A DNA stretch of 64,000 nucleotides from Frateuria_A sp035943815 (GTDB taxonomy: Bacteria > Pseudomonadota > Gammaproteobacteria > Xanthomonadales > Rhodanobacteraceae): positions 124,001-188,000 of the forward strand of contig NZ_DASZBU010000012.1 of assembly GCF_035943815.1 (NCBI RefSeq), given 5' to 3'. Within the stretch, counting starts at the first letter, position 1. Each line of letters starts with the position of its first letter. Under the pieces are notes generated by a model, which saw only the letters and a list, made by a program, of their open reading frames with translations, searched no databases and had not been told where the DNA came from. The position numbers and the translations under genes were made by a program. Positions 38,924 through 48,832 of this stretch are shown here, piece by piece.

Positions 38924-39499
38924 ATGAAGAAATCCTCGCTCGTCGTCGCCCTGCCGGCCCTGGTCCTGAGCGGCCTGCTGCTTTCCGGTTGCGGCATGTT
39001 CCGCTCGCACAAGTCCTGGGATGCGGCGAAACAGGAATCGCCGCTGGAAATCCCGCCGGGCCTGGATACGCCCGCCGCCAGCGACGCGCTGGTGATCCCG
39101 CCGCCGGGCGCCAACAATCCGACGGCCAGCGGCGCGACTGCCAGCGTCGGCGGCGCAAGCGGCGTGATCGCCGATGGCTTCGTGCTGTCCGACAACGTCG
39201 ACAACACCTATCGGCGCGTTGGCCAGGTGCTCGATGGCGGCGACGTCGGCAAGGTGACCGCCCGCGACGATGCCTCGCACACCTACACGCTTAGCGTGGT
39301 TGCCGGGACGGCCAAGAAGCGTGGTTTCTTCGGCCGCTTGTTCCACCGCAACGGCAACGCGGATGAAGCCGGCACGGCCGCGCGCGAAGTGCAGGTCACG
39401 GTCAGCAGCAGCGGGAGCGCCAGCGAAGTGCGCGCGCAGGGCCCGGCCGCCGCGGTCGCCAAGGTGGTCGATACGCTCAAGTCCAAGCTCGGAAGCTGA
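38924..39499 (+). CDS. bamC: BamC-like outer-membrane assembly lipoprotein
   Basis: 191 residues with a lipoprotein signal (lipobox LLSGC, Cys at about 23), followed by an unstructured stretch LEIPPGLDTPAASDALVIPP, the N-terminal motif by which BamC binds BamD. One helix-grip domain follows (DNTYRRVGQVLDGGDVGKVTARD... VQVTVSSSGSASEVRAQ), so the protein is shorter than the E. coli two-domain form. Position downstream of dapA matches E. coli dapA-bamC. It should be a lipid-anchored component of the beta-barrel assembly machine, non-essential in most species. Confidence 0.85.
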   Translation: MKKSSLVVALPALVLSGLLLSGCGMFRSHKSWDAAKQESPLEIPPGLDTPAASDALVIPPPGANNPTASGATASVGGASGVIADGFVLSDNVDNTYRRVGQVLDGGDVGKVTARDDASHTYTLSVVAGTAKKRGFFGRLFHRNGNADEAGTAAREVQVTVSSSGSASEVRAQGPAAAVAKVVDTLKSKLGS

Positions 39500-39523
39500 T
39501 CGCAAGTTCGAAGTTGCATTGCG

Positions 39524-39548
39524 ACGCCGCCTTCGGGCGGCGTTCTTG
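39524..39548 (+). terminator. Rho-independent terminator after bamC
   Basis: acgccgcc-ttcg-ggcggcgt stem-loop, followed by TCTTGT, 24 bp after the stop; a UUCG tetraloop. Confidence 0.75.
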
Positions 39549-39572
39549 TCTGTACGCCTGCGAGCTCGCATA

Positions 39573-39597
39573 TAAAAACGCCGCCCGGAGGCGGCGT
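39573..39597 (-). terminator. Rho-independent terminator after fdxA
   Basis: acgccgcc-cgga-ggcggcgt stem-loop whose minus-strand downstream end runs into TTTTTA, a few bases after the fdxA stop. Confidence 0.8.
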
Positions 39598-39604
39598 GTT
39601 GTGC

Positions 39605-39928
39605 TCAGCGCTCGAGCAGCCGGAGCTTGTCCGGTTTTCCTTCCCATTCCTTGGCGTCGGGCAGGCCGTCCTTGCGCTCGGTGATCACCGGCCAGGCTTT
39701 GGACAGCTCGGCATTGATGGCGACGAACGCCTCCTGCCCGGCCGGCACGTCGTCCTCCGGGTAGATCGCGTTGATCGGGCACTCCGGCTCGCACAGCGTG
39801 CAGTCGATGCACTCGTCCGGATTGATCACCAGGAAATTCGGGCCTTCGTGGAAGGCGTCGACCGGGCAGACCTCGACGCAATCGGTGTACTTGCACTTGA
39901 TGCAGTTGTCGGTGACGACAAAGGTCAT
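39605..39928 (-). CDS. fdxA: 7Fe/8Fe-type ferredoxin FdxA
   Basis: 107 residues with two iron-sulfur motifs: CIKCKYTDCVEVCP and CIDCTLCEPECP. The first set with its spacing is typical of the FdxA family (one [3Fe-4S] and one [4Fe-4S] cluster), with a C-terminal extension ALNAELSKAWPVITERK-like. It is a low-potential electron carrier. The gene is single and convergent with bamC. Confidence 0.95.
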   Translation of the reverse strand: MTFVVTDNCIKCKYTDCVEVCPVDAFHEGPNFLVINPDECIDCTLCEPECPINAIYPEDDVPAGQEAFVAINAELSKAWPVITERKDGLPDAKEWEGKPDKLRLLER

Positions 39929-40111
39929 GGGCGGCGACTTTGATCGGCTAGTAGGGAAGTACGTCAGGCGGCTCTGAGACTACCAGCCAGGGCGCAGCTC
40001 TTGTGAAGAGTGCGGCCATGGATGGCCGCTTCTGATCTGGCCGGCGGCGTAGGCCACCCATTCGCCACAACCATCCAAACAGCGGCGATTCTGGACGAAT
40101 CGCAAAAACAG

Positions 40112-40187
40112 TGGCGCTCCCTACGAGGTTCGAACTCGTGTTCCCGCCTTGAGAGGGCGGTGTCCTAGGCCACTAGACGAAGGGAGC
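40112..40187 (-). tRNA. tRNA-Glu (CTC)
   Basis: The minus strand reads GCTCCCTTCGTCTAGTGGCC at the 5' end. Acceptor GCTCCCT pairs with AGGGAGC; the anticodon stem CCGCC/GGCGG surrounds loop CTCTCAA with anticodon CTC; T-arm ACGAG-TTCGAAC-CTCGT; discriminator G, CCA encoded. 76 nt, isolated gene between fdxA and pcnB. Confidence 0.95.
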
Positions 40188-40254
40188 GCAGAGCTGCGAG
40201 GCGCGCTAGTATAGCGAAATTGTTTCGCCCGGCAATGCCTGCGCGAGGTGTCTC

Positions 40255-41706
40255 GTGCCGCCGTCCGGAACAGATCCGGCGGCCGCCATGCCGCCCGGAC
40301 GGACCGCAGCGCACAGCGCGGCGTTTGTTGCACCGGCGCCGTGCGCCGCCAAGGACCCAGACCGCTTGAATCCAGAAGCAAGGACTTCCGTCACGCCCGT
40401 GCCCGCGCTCATTCCGCGCGAGCAGCACGTGATCTCCCGCAAGAACATCAGCAAGGCCGCGCTGCGCGTGCTCTACCGGCTGCACGACGCCGGCTACGCC
40501 GCCTTCCTGGTCGGCGGCGCCGTGCGCGACCTTTTGCTCGGTGGCCATCCCAAGGACTTCGACGTGGCCACCAACGCCACGCCCGACGAGGTCAAGAAGC
40601 TGTTCCGCAACTGCCGCCTGATCGGCCGGCGCTTCCGCCTGGCGCACGTTGTGTTCGGGCCGGAGATCATCGAGGTGGCCACGTTCCGCGGCACCGGTGA
40701 CGAGGACGGCGGCGAGGGCGACCGGCACATCGTCGACGGCCTGATCGTGCGCGACAACGTGTGGGGCTCCATCGAAGAGGACGCGGTACGCCGCGACTTC
40801 CGCGTCAACGCGCTCTACTACGACATCGGCGACTTCTCGGTGCGCGACTACGTCGGTGGCATGCGCGACCTCGAGAACCGCGTACTGCGGCTGATCGGCG
40901 ACCCGGCCACGCGCTACCGCGAAGACCCGGTGCGCATGCTGCGTGCCGCGCGGCTGGCGGCCAAGCTCGGGTTCACCATCGACCCGCAAGCGGCCGCCCC
41001 GTTCGAGGAGCTCGGGCCGCTGCTGGCCGACGCCGCGCCCGCGCGCCTGTTCGACGAATCGCTGAAGATGTTCCTTGCAGGCAACGGCCTGAAAAGCTTC
41101 CGCATGCTCGAGCAGTGCGGCCTGCTCAGGTTCCTGTTCCCGGCCACGGCGCGTGCGCTCAAGCGCGGCGACGAGGCCTTGCGCTCGCTGATCGAGCAGG
41201 GCCTGGCCAACACCGACCAGCGGATCGCCGAGGGCAAGTCGGTCACCCCGGCGTTCCTGTTCGCGGTGCTGCTGTGGGGCGAGGTGCGCGACCTGGCGCA
41301 CGGCTGGATGGCCAAGGGCGTGGACGGCAACGAGGCCTGGGCGCGCGCGGCTGCACACGTGGTCGGCGAGCAATGCCAGCGCGTGGCGATCCCGCGGCGC
41401 TTCACCCTTACCATGGAAGAAATCTGGTCGCTGCAGCCGCGCTTCGAGCAGATCCAGCGCAAGCGGGTGTTCCGCCTGATGGCGCACCCACGCTTCCGTG
41501 CGGCATTCGATTTCCTGCTGCTGCGCGCCGCCGAGTCGCCGGCCATCCGCGAGCTCGGCCAGTGGTGGGCACACGCCCAGCAGTTGCCGCAGGACGTGCT
41601 GGCGTCGGCGTTGCCGGCCAGCATGGCGGTCGCGGTGGAATCGGCCCCAGGCGTGCCGCGCAAGCGCCGGCGGCGCCGGCCTTCGGGCAAGTCCGGGTTG
41701 GTCTGA
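40255..41706 (+). CDS. pcnB: Poly(A) polymerase I
   Basis: 483 residues if the GTG at 40255 is used; the conserved part begins around residue 56 (IPREQHVISRKNISKAALRVLY). Class II nucleotidyltransferase motifs: YAAFLVGGAVRDLLLGGHPKDFDVATNATPDEV (with the GGxVRD and DxD), RRDFRVNALYYDI, and the C-terminal basic KRRRRRRPSGKSG tail typical of PcnB, as opposed to CCA-adding enzymes. It adds poly(A) tails that promote RNA decay. It is followed 4 bp later by folK; pcnB-folK-panB-panC is a conserved order. Confidence 0.94.
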   Translation: MPPSGTDPAAAMPPGRTAAHSAAFVAPAPCAAKDPDRLNPEARTSVTPVPALIPREQHVISRKNISKAALRVLYRLHDAGYAAFLVGGAVRDLLLGGHPKDFDVATNATPDEVKKLFRNCRLIGRRFRLAHVVFGPEIIEVATFRGTGDEDGGEGDRHIVDGLIVRDNVWGSIEEDAVRRDFRVNALYYDIGDFSVRDYVGGMRDLENRVLRLIGDPATRYREDPVRMLRAARLAAKLGFTIDPQAAAPFEELGPLLADAAPARLFDESLKMFLAGNGLKSFRMLEQCGLLRFLFPATARALKRGDEALRSLIEQGLANTDQRIAEGKSVTPAFLFAVLLWGEVRDLAHGWMAKGVDGNEAWARAAAHVVGEQCQRVAIPRRFTLTMEEIWSLQPRFEQIQRKRVFRLMAHPRFRAAFDFLLLRAAESPAIRELGQWWAHAQQLPQDVLASALPASMAVAVESAPGVPRKRRRRRPSGKSGLV

Positions 41707-41710
41707 CCTC

Positions 41711-42193
41711 ATGGCGCGGGCTTTCGTCGCGCTCGGCGGCAACCTGGGCGACATGCACGCGACCCTGCGCCAGGCGCTCGTGGCGCTGGCGGCACTGCCG
41801 CAGACCAGGCTGCTGGCCCACTCGCGCTTCTATCGCACGCCGCCCTGGGGCATGCTCGAGCAACCGCCGTTCCTCAATGCCGCGGCCGCCCTGGATACCG
41901 CACTGACTCCGCACGAACTGCTCGACGCGCTGCTCGGCATCGAGCGTGCGGCCGGACGCGTGCGCGAGGGCGAGCGCTGGGGGCCGCGCACGCTGGATCT
42001 GGATCTGCTGCACATCGATGGCGTGCGACTGCATGACGATCGCCTTACGCTGCCGCATCCGCGCATCGCCGGACGGGCCTTCGTGCTGCTGCCCCTGGCC
42101 GAACTGGCGCCTGACCTCGATCTGCCCGGACAGGGCCAGGTGGACGAGTTGCTGGGTGCGCTGGACACTTCCGGTTGCGTCCCCGAACCGTAG
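41711..42193 (+). CDS. folK: 2-amino-4-hydroxy-6-hydroxymethyldihydropteridine pyrophosphokinase
   Basis: 160 residues with HPPK signatures: FVALGGNLGDMHATL, SRFYRTPPWGMLEQPPFLNAAA, and RWGPRTLDLDLLHIDG with the DxD magnesium site, then HPRIAGRAFVLLPLAEL. It transfers pyrophosphate from ATP in folate synthesis. It starts 4 bp after pcnB, indicating co-transcription. Confidence 0.96.
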   Translation: MARAFVALGGNLGDMHATLRQALVALAALPQTRLLAHSRFYRTPPWGMLEQPPFLNAAAALDTALTPHELLDALLGIERAAGRVREGERWGPRTLDLDLLHIDGVRLHDDRLTLPHPRIAGRAFVLLPLAELAPDLDLPGQGQVDELLGALDTSGCVPEP

Positions 42194-42300
42194 CCGCCGC
42201 GGTGGGCTGAAGCCCACCCTACCGCCGCCCGTGCGCGTGCTTGGCCTGGCGGTCGGCGCGCCGGATAATCGGCCGCTCGCCCAAGCCCCAAGGAACCGCC

Positions 42301-43131
<831 letters not shown>

Positions 43132-43141
43132 AGAGCCTCTC

Positions 43142-43990
43142 ATGCAGACAGTTCATGACGCCGCCGGCTTGCGCGCGGCCATCCGCGGATGGCGCGGCCA
43201 GGGCCAGACGGTGGGTTTCGTGCCCACCATGGGCAACCTGCACGAAGGCCACCATTCGCTGGTGAAACTCGCGCGTGCGCGCGCCGACCGGGTGGTTGCC
43301 AGCGTGTTCGTCAACCCGACCCAGTTCGGCCCCGGCGAGGATTTCGAACGCTATCCGCGCACCCTGGCGCAGGACCAGGCCGGCCTGGCCGAGATGGATT
43401 GCGACCTCTTGTTCGCCCCGGACGTGACGACGATCTATCCCTTCGGCGCTGCGCAGAGCGTCAGCGTGCACGTGCCGGGCATCACCGACACACTGGAGGG
43501 CGCACACCGGCCCGGCCATTTCGACGGCGTCGCCACCGTGGTGTGCAAGCTGTTCAACCTGGTGCAGCCGGACGTGGCGGTGTTCGGCCAGAAGGACTTC
43601 CAGCAGCTCAAGGTGATCGAGCGGATGGTGCGCGACCTGTCGCTGCCGGTGAAGGTGCTGCCGGGGCCGACCCTGCGCGCCGCCGATGGCCTGGCGCTGA
43701 GCTCGCGCAACCAGTACCTGTCGGAGGCCGAGCGCGCGATCGCGCCGCAGATCCACCAGACCTTGCTGAAGATGCGCGAGCTGCTGCTGGAGAAAGGGCA
43801 CGCGCGACGGGTGATCGAGCAGGTGGCTGCCTCGACGCTGGAGCGTGCGGGCTTCCAGCCGGATTACGCGGTGATCCGCCGCGCGGAGGACCTGGCCGAA
43901 CCGGCCGACGACGAGCGCGCGGGCCTGGTCGCATTGATCGCCGCGCGGCTGGGCGCCACGCGGCTGATCGACAACCTGCCGTTCGACTGA
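43142..43990 (+). CDS. panC: Pantothenate synthetase
   Basis: 282 residues with the nucleotidyltransferase motifs FVPTMGNLHEGHHSLVK (HxGH), NPTQFGPGEDFERYPRT, GEDFxRYPR-type loop, FGQKDFQQLKVI, and ALSSRNQYL (KMSKS-like). It joins pantoate and beta-alanine with ATP. The aspartate decarboxylase gene panD is not in the window. Confidence 0.97.
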   Translation: MQTVHDAAGLRAAIRGWRGQGQTVGFVPTMGNLHEGHHSLVKLARARADRVVASVFVNPTQFGPGEDFERYPRTLAQDQAGLAEMDCDLLFAPDVTTIYPFGAAQSVSVHVPGITDTLEGAHRPGHFDGVATVVCKLFNLVQPDVAVFGQKDFQQLKVIERMVRDLSLPVKVLPGPTLRAADGLALSSRNQYLSEAERAIAPQIHQTLLKMRELLLEKGHARRVIEQVAASTLERAGFQPDYAVIRRAEDLAEPADDERAGLVALIAARLGATRLIDNLPFD

Positions 43991-44033
43991 GGCGTGTCTG
44001 CGGCGGGCGCGGGCCCGCGCGCGGAGCGGCGCA

Positions 44034-44477
44034 TCACTCCTGCCGTTCCCACACCTGGCTGCGGCCGAGCAGGGCAAAGCCGATGTAGCCGTGTACGTCG
44101 AGCTTGTTGCCGTTGTCCAGCATGCTCAGCTTGACCTTGTAGGTCTTGCCGTTGTGCGGGTCGAGGATCTTGCCGCCGTCCCAGACGTCGCCGTCGCGGG
44201 TGACGCCCCACATGATAGTCATGCCTTCCACCGGCTGGTCCTTGCGCGCGCCTTCGCACTTGCGGCAGACCGGGTGCGGGCCTTCGTCCGACTGCAGCAC
44301 CTTGAGCACCTTGCCCTGCAGCTGCCCGTCCTGCTCGGTGATCTGCACGATGGACTTGGGCTTGCCGGTGGTGTCGTCGATGGTCTTCCAGGTGCCGACC
44401 GGGGTGTCGTTGGCGGCATGGGCGGCGGAGCCGAACAGCAGGCCGGCGGCCAGTGCCAGGCAGAACAGTGGCTTCAT
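44034..44477 (-). CDS. DUF2147 family secreted protein
   Basis: 147 residues with a signal peptide (about 1-21, cleavage after AHA). DUF2147 pattern: VGTWKTIDDTTGKPKSIVQI, then a CRKCEGA pair of cysteines, MWGVTRDGDVWDGGKILDPHNGKTYKVKLSMLDNGNKLDVHGYIG, and GRSQVWERQE. These are small periplasmic beta-barrel-like proteins of unknown function. It is divergent from apbC. Confidence 0.85.
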   Translation of the reverse strand: MKPLFCLALAAGLLFGSAAHAANDTPVGTWKTIDDTTGKPKSIVQITEQDGQLQGKVLKVLQSDEGPHPVCRKCEGARKDQPVEGMTIMWGVTRDGDVWDGGKILDPHNGKTYKVKLSMLDNGNKLDVHGYIGFALLGRSQVWERQE

Positions 44478-44631
44478 GTTTCCCTCCCCGAACGAAAGCG
44501 TACGGTAGGAGCCTGACGAGCGGCCACGGGGCCGTCAAGCTGCGTTGCGCAACGTCCCGCGCTGATCTGCATCAGGCCGGCATGGGTCACCGCTGGCATA
44601 ATCAGCGGCCCACGAGTCCAAGTGTCTTCCG

Positions 44632-45726
44632 ATGACCGAAGTGAACGAAGCGCGCGTACGCCAGCTGCTCGGCGCGTTGCCCGATCCCCACACCGGCGCC
44701 CCGGTGGCCGATGCCGTGCGCGCGGTGGGCGTCGACGGTGCGCGGGTGTCGGTCGATATCCAGCTCGGCTACCCGGCCGCGACGATGATCGAGCAGCTGA
44801 CCGCGCGTGTACGCCAGGCGCTGGAAGCCGATCCGGCGATCGAGGCGGCGAGCGTGTCGGTTTCCAGCCGCATCCAGCCGCACAAGGTGCAGGGCGTGCT
44901 GGCGCCGCTGCCCAACGTCAAGAACATCATCGTGGTGGCCTCCGGCAAGGGTGGCGTAGGCAAGTCCACCGTGTCGGCGAACCTTGCGCTGGCGCTCAAG
45001 GCCGAGGGCGCGCGCGTCGGCGTGCTGGACGCGGACATCTACGGTCCCAGCCAGCCGCGCATGCTGGGCATCGAGGGCAAGCCGCAATCGCCTGACGGCA
45101 AGAGCATCATCCCGATGCAGGCCCACGGGCTGCAGGCGATGTCGATCGGTTTCCTGGTCGACCCGGAGACGCCGATGATCTGGCGCGGCCCGATGGTCAC
45201 CCAGGCGATGATGCAACTGCTGACCGACAGCCGCTGGGACGCGCTGGACTACCTTGTCGTCGACCTGCCGCCCGGCACTGGCGACATCCAGCTCACGCTC
45301 TCGCAGAAGGTACCGGTGGCCGGTGCGGTGATCGTGACCACGCCGCAGGACATCGCCCTGCTCGACGCGATCAAGGCGCTGAAGATGTTCGAGAAGGTCG
45401 AGGTGCCGGTGCTGGGCCTGGTCGAGAACATGTCCACCCACGTGTGCTCTAACTGCGGCCACGAGGAACACGTGTTCGGTGCCGGTGGCGGCGAGCGGAT
45501 GGCGGAGAAGTACGCGGTGCCGTACCTGGGCTCGCTGCCGCTGGACATCCGCATCCGCGAGCAGGCGGACGGCGGCACGCCGACGGTGGCGGCGATGCCC
45601 GATTCGGACCTGGCCGCGCGCTACCGCGAGATCGCCCGCAACGCCACGGGGCGCCTCTCGCGCCAGCCGCGCAACAAGTCGCTGGGGCTGGGCAAGATCG
45701 TGGTGCAGAACGCGCCTTCGGCATGA
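44632..45726 (+). CDS. apbC: Fe-S cluster carrier ATPase (ApbC/Mrp/NBP35)
   Basis: 364 residues with an N-terminal MIP18-like domain (to about 85; VNEARVRQLLGALPDPHTG) and a C-terminal P-loop domain with the deviant Walker A GKGGVGKSTVSANLALAL (Lys111), DADIYGPSQPRMLGI, and the bridging cysteines C272 and C275 in HVCSNCGHEEHVFG. It binds and transfers [4Fe-4S] clusters to apoproteins. The stop overlaps the start of the next gene (ATGA). Confidence 0.94.
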   Translation: MTEVNEARVRQLLGALPDPHTGAPVADAVRAVGVDGARVSVDIQLGYPAATMIEQLTARVRQALEADPAIEAASVSVSSRIQPHKVQGVLAPLPNVKNIIVVASGKGGVGKSTVSANLALALKAEGARVGVLDADIYGPSQPRMLGIEGKPQSPDGKSIIPMQAHGLQAMSIGFLVDPETPMIWRGPMVTQAMMQLLTDSRWDALDYLVVDLPPGTGDIQLTLSQKVPVAGAVIVTTPQDIALLDAIKALKMFEKVEVPVLGLVENMSTHVCSNCGHEEHVFGAGGGERMAEKYAVPYLGSLPLDIRIREQADGGTPTVAAMPDSDLAARYREIARNATGRLSRQPRNKSLGLGKIVVQNAPSA

Positions 45727-46277
45727 ACGACCCACGCCGGCGGGTGCTGTGCCTTTCCGGTAGCCTGCGCCAGCGCTCGGCCAACACCGCGGCCTTGCAG
45801 GCAGCGCAGGCGCTGGCGCCATCGACGCTCGAACTGATGCTCTACGACGGCCTGGGCGACCTGCCGCCGTTCAACCCGGACGTGGAGGCCATCGCCGTGC
45901 CGCCGGCGGTGTGCGCACTGCGCGAGGCGGTGGGGCAGGCGGATGCACTGCTGATCGCCTGCCCGGAATACGCCCACGGGGTGCCTGGCGTCTTCAAGAA
46001 CCTGCTGGACTGGCTGGTCGGCAGCCTGGAATTTCCGGGCAAGCCGGTGGCGCTGTTCAACGCTTCCGGTCGCGGCTCGTATCACGCGCAGGATGCGCTG
46101 GGGGAAATCCTCCGGACCATGTCGGCGCGCGTGCTGGGCGGCGCGTCGGGCGCCGTGGCGCTGCCGGGCGCCGGCTGCAGCCGCGAGGAGGTACTCGCCA
46201 GTGCCGAGCGCTGCGCTGAACTGCGCGCCTTGCTGGGGGCGCTGGAGCGCGCGCTCGCCGCCCAGGCCGCCGGGTAG
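45723..46277 (+). CDS. NADPH-dependent FMN reductase family protein
   Basis: 184 residues with flavodoxin-like fold: LCLSGSLRQRSANTAAL (FMN phosphate loop), DALLIACPEYAHGVPGVFKNLLDWL, and KPVALFNASGRGSYHAQDAL. These enzymes reduce FMN, quinones or chromate with NAD(P)H. Overlap of 4 bp with apbC indicates a two-gene operon, possibly linking flavin reduction and Fe-S work. The substrate is not known. Confidence 0.85.
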   Translation: MNDPRRRVLCLSGSLRQRSANTAALQAAQALAPSTLELMLYDGLGDLPPFNPDVEAIAVPPAVCALREAVGQADALLIACPEYAHGVPGVFKNLLDWLVGSLEFPGKPVALFNASGRGSYHAQDALGEILRTMSARVLGGASGAVALPGAGCSREEVLASAERCAELRALLGALERALAAQAAG

Positions 46278-46418
46278 CCCCGTGCAGGTGGCCGCCCAGG
46301 TTGGCTGAAGCCTGCCCTGCGGTTCCGCATTGCAGCCCGGCAACTGGCGCCGTTACCGCCGTACCGTGTATTTTTCCCGCTTTGCGCCCGGCGACCGGGC
46401 CATCGATGGAGCGCAAGC

Positions 46419-46985
46419 GTGAGCATCAAGTCCGACAAGTGGATTCGCCGCATGGCCGAGCAGCAAGGCATGATCGAGCCGTTCGAGCCAGGCCAGGTGA
46501 AGCTGCGCGAGGGCAACAAGCTGGTGTCCTACGGTACCTCCAGCTACGGCTACGACGTGCGCTGCGCGCGCGAGTTCAAGATCTTCACCAACATCAACTC
46601 GACCATCGTCGATCCGAAGGCGTTCGATCCGACGAGCTTCGTCGACGTCGAGGCGGACGTGTGCATCATCCCGCCCAACTCCTTCGCGCTGGCGCGCACG
46701 GTCGAGTACTTCCGCATCCCGCGCAAGGTGCTCACCATCTGTCTGGGAAAGAGCACCTACGCGCGTTGCGGCATCATCGTCAACGTCACGCCGCTGGAGC
46801 CCGAATGGGAGGGCCACGTGACGCTGGAGTTCTCCAACACCACGCCGCTGCCGGCCAAGATCTATGCCAACGAGGGCGTGGCGCAGATGCTTTTCCTTGA
46901 ATCCGACGAGGAATGCGAGACCAGCTACAAGGACCGCGGCGGCAAGTACCAGGGTCAGCAGGGCGTGACCCTGCCGCGTACCTGA
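46419..46985 (+). CDS. dcd: dCTP deaminase
   Basis: 188 residues from GTG 46419. Signatures: IKSDKWIRRMAEQQGMIEPF, SYGYDVRC (near the active site), FALARTVEYFRIPRKVLTICLGKSTYARCGIIVNVTPLEPEWEGHVTLEFSNT with the catalytic Glu in LEFSNT, and the C-terminal KYQGQQGVTLPRT that closes on the nucleotide. It deaminates dCTP to dUTP as a source of dUMP for thymidylate. AGCGCAAGC precedes the start. Confidence 0.95.
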   Translation: MSIKSDKWIRRMAEQQGMIEPFEPGQVKLREGNKLVSYGTSSYGYDVRCAREFKIFTNINSTIVDPKAFDPTSFVDVEADVCIIPPNSFALARTVEYFRIPRKVLTICLGKSTYARCGIIVNVTPLEPEWEGHVTLEFSNTTPLPAKIYANEGVAQMLFLESDEECETSYKDRGGKYQGQQGVTLPRT

Positions 46986-47083
46986 GCGCGCGACTGAACG
47001 GCCGTTCGCCCCGATCGGCTGCCACCTTCCGGCCCGGCGCTACACTGCGCGGGCCTACCACGAACCACCTGCAGGAGACCCGC

Positions 47084-47575
47084 ATGATCCGCTTTTCGAC
47101 CCTGATGCAACGCACTGGCGCGGCGGTTCTGCTCGGCAGCCTGCTGGTGGTGGCCGGCTGCCACCGCGAAAGCGTCAAGGACGAGGCCGCCATCGAGCAG
47201 TCGCAGAACCACTACGACGTGACCCTGAAGGCCTACAAGAGCGGCCAGTTCCTGGTCGACGGCGCCGTGCTCTCCGCGCTGGATACCGGCAGCCATTTCG
47301 CCTACCTCAAGGACGTGGGCAAGCTGCCCAAGACCGTGCTGCTGCTGCCCAGCGACGATTCCAAGATCCGCAAGGCGCACCTGCAGTTCATGGCGCGCAT
47401 GCAGCTCGACTACGGTTTCGCCGTGTACTACGACGACGGCGGCACGCTCAAGAAGATCAACCCGGTCGAGACCAAGGCGCGCGCGCTGGAGGACTACCAC
47501 GCCCCGGTCAAGATGACCGACGAGCAGAAGGGCAAGGATGCCTCCAGCGGCGGCTTCGACCCGCAGCAGCAGTAA
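47084..47575 (+). CDS. Lipoprotein, function unknown
   Basis: Start chosen at ATG 47084, with AGGAGA 6 bp upstream. 163 residues with lipobox VVAGC (Cys at about 23). The mature part has alpha/beta segments (HYDVTLKAYKSGQFLVDGAVL, KTVLLLPSDDSKIRKAHLQFM, YGFAVYYDDGGTLKKINPVE) that suggest a compact periplasmic domain. The C-terminus is charged and Gln-rich. No family is recognised. It lies after dcd, but a 100-bp gap argues for its own promoter. Confidence 0.62.
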   Translation: MIRFSTLMQRTGAAVLLGSLLVVAGCHRESVKDEAAIEQSQNHYDVTLKAYKSGQFLVDGAVLSALDTGSHFAYLKDVGKLPKTVLLLPSDDSKIRKAHLQFMARMQLDYGFAVYYDDGGTLKKINPVETKARALEDYHAPVKMTDEQKGKDASSGGFDPQQQ

Positions 47576-47643
47576 CCGGCAAGGCCGGGCTCCACTTTCA
47601 GGAAGGCCCGGCCGCACCCGCGCGGCTGCGTGGCGGGTGCCGC

Positions 47644-48063
47644 TCAGCGCGCGCTCTGCAATGCCTCTCGCAAGCGCTGCGCGAGCGCTTCCCGGTCGTC
47701 CTGGCCGTAAGGCACGGCCGCGCCGCTGCCCCACACCGGGCCGGGCCAGGCCGCATCGCCTTCGCGGCGCGCGACCACGTGCACGTGCAACTGCCGCACG
47801 ATGTTGCCCAGCGACCCGAGGTTGAGCTTGTCGCATGGCACGGTCGCCTGCAGCGCCGCGCCGGCGCGGTCGACCTCGTGCCACAGCAGGGTGCGTTCCG
47901 AGGGGGTCAGATCGGCGATCTCGACGAGGCCCGCGCGCTGCGGCACCAGCACCAGCCAGGCGAAGCGCGCATCGTCCATCAGGCGCGCCTCGCAAAGGTC
48001 CAGCCGCGCGATCGGCCGGGTGTCGGCCGCCAGGCGCGCATCGAGCAGGAAGCCGGCGCTCAT
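47644..48063 (-). CDS. HIT-family protein
   Basis: 139 residues. The histidine triad is present as HVHVVARREGDAAWPG (HxHxxx...; the third His is replaced by a downstream variation typical of this diadenosine/galactose-1-phosphate-like subgroup), preceded by NIVRQLHVH. HIT proteins hydrolyse or transfer nucleotidyl groups. Its ATG overlaps the stop of the dienelactone hydrolase gene (ATGA), so the pair forms an operon read leftward. Confidence 0.8.
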   Translation of the reverse strand: MSAGFLLDARLAADTRPIARLDLCEARLMDDARFAWLVLVPQRAGLVEIADLTPSERTLLWHEVDRAGAALQATVPCDKLNLGSLGNIVRQLHVHVVARREGDAAWPGPVWGSGAAVPYGQDDREALAQRLREALQSAR

Positions 48064-48728
48064 GCGCCCGCCAGCTCCCGGTCGAGGAAGGCCAGCGTGC
48101 GCTGCCAGGCGAGCTTGGCGCTCGCCTCGTCGTAGTGCGGGTCGTGGTCGCGGTTGAAGGCGTGTCCGGTCGGGTACGTATAGACGTCCATCTGTGGCAG
48201 CAGCTCGCGGTGTTTGGCGACCGCCTCGGGCGTGATGCTGGGATCCTTCTCGCCGAAGTGGAACATCACCGGCGCCTTCGGTTTCTCGCCCAGGAACGGC
48301 ACGTTGCGTGCGCCGTAGTAGCTCACCGAAGGCAAACCCAGCCGTAGCGCCGACAACAGCGCAACGGTGCCGCCCCAGCAGAAGCCGACCGTGCCGATGC
48401 GGCCGGCCGAGGCGATCGTCTCGGCCGCGCTCGCCACGTCCTCGACCGCGCGGTCCAGGCCCAGCTCGGTGACCAGCGCTTTGCCGCGCTCCATGCCAGC
48501 CTGGTCGTAGCCCAGTTGCAGGCCGCTTTCCAGGTGGTCGAAGAAGGCCGGCGCCAGCGCGGTGTAGCCGGCCGCGGCGAAGCGGTCGGCCACGTCGCGG
48601 ATGTGCGCGGTGACCCCGAAGATCTCCTGGATCACGATCACACCGCCCTTGGCTTTGCCGTGCGCCTTGGCCAGATAGCCGCCGATGCATTGCGTGCGGT
48701 TGGTGGGAATGTTGATCGACTCGCCCAT
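48060..48728 (-). CDS. Dienelactone hydrolase family protein
   Basis: 222 residues with an alpha/beta hydrolase fold of the DLH type: nucleophile Cys117 in VGFCWGGTV, acid Asp in FGEKDPSITPE, and His in YPTGHAFNRDHDP. These enzymes hydrolyse lactones such as dienelactone, but in non-degraders the substrate is usually unknown. First gene of a two-gene leftward operon with the HIT gene. The region is divergent from rimO. Confidence 0.87.
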   Translation of the reverse strand: MGESINIPTNRTQCIGGYLAKAHGKAKGGVIVIQEIFGVTAHIRDVADRFAAAGYTALAPAFFDHLESGLQLGYDQAGMERGKALVTELGLDRAVEDVASAAETIASAGRIGTVGFCWGGTVALLSALRLGLPSVSYYGARNVPFLGEKPKAPVMFHFGEKDPSITPEAVAKHRELLPQMDVYTYPTGHAFNRDHDPHYDEASAKLAWQRTLAFLDRELAGA

Positions 48729-48832
48729 GGCCGGACTCCTTGCATCTGGAGCTGCCTAGCATAGCGGTCCGCCGGTGAGCGGCCCGCTCACGTATAATTG
48801 CAGGTTTTCCCGGCACTTCCGCGGTCACCCCC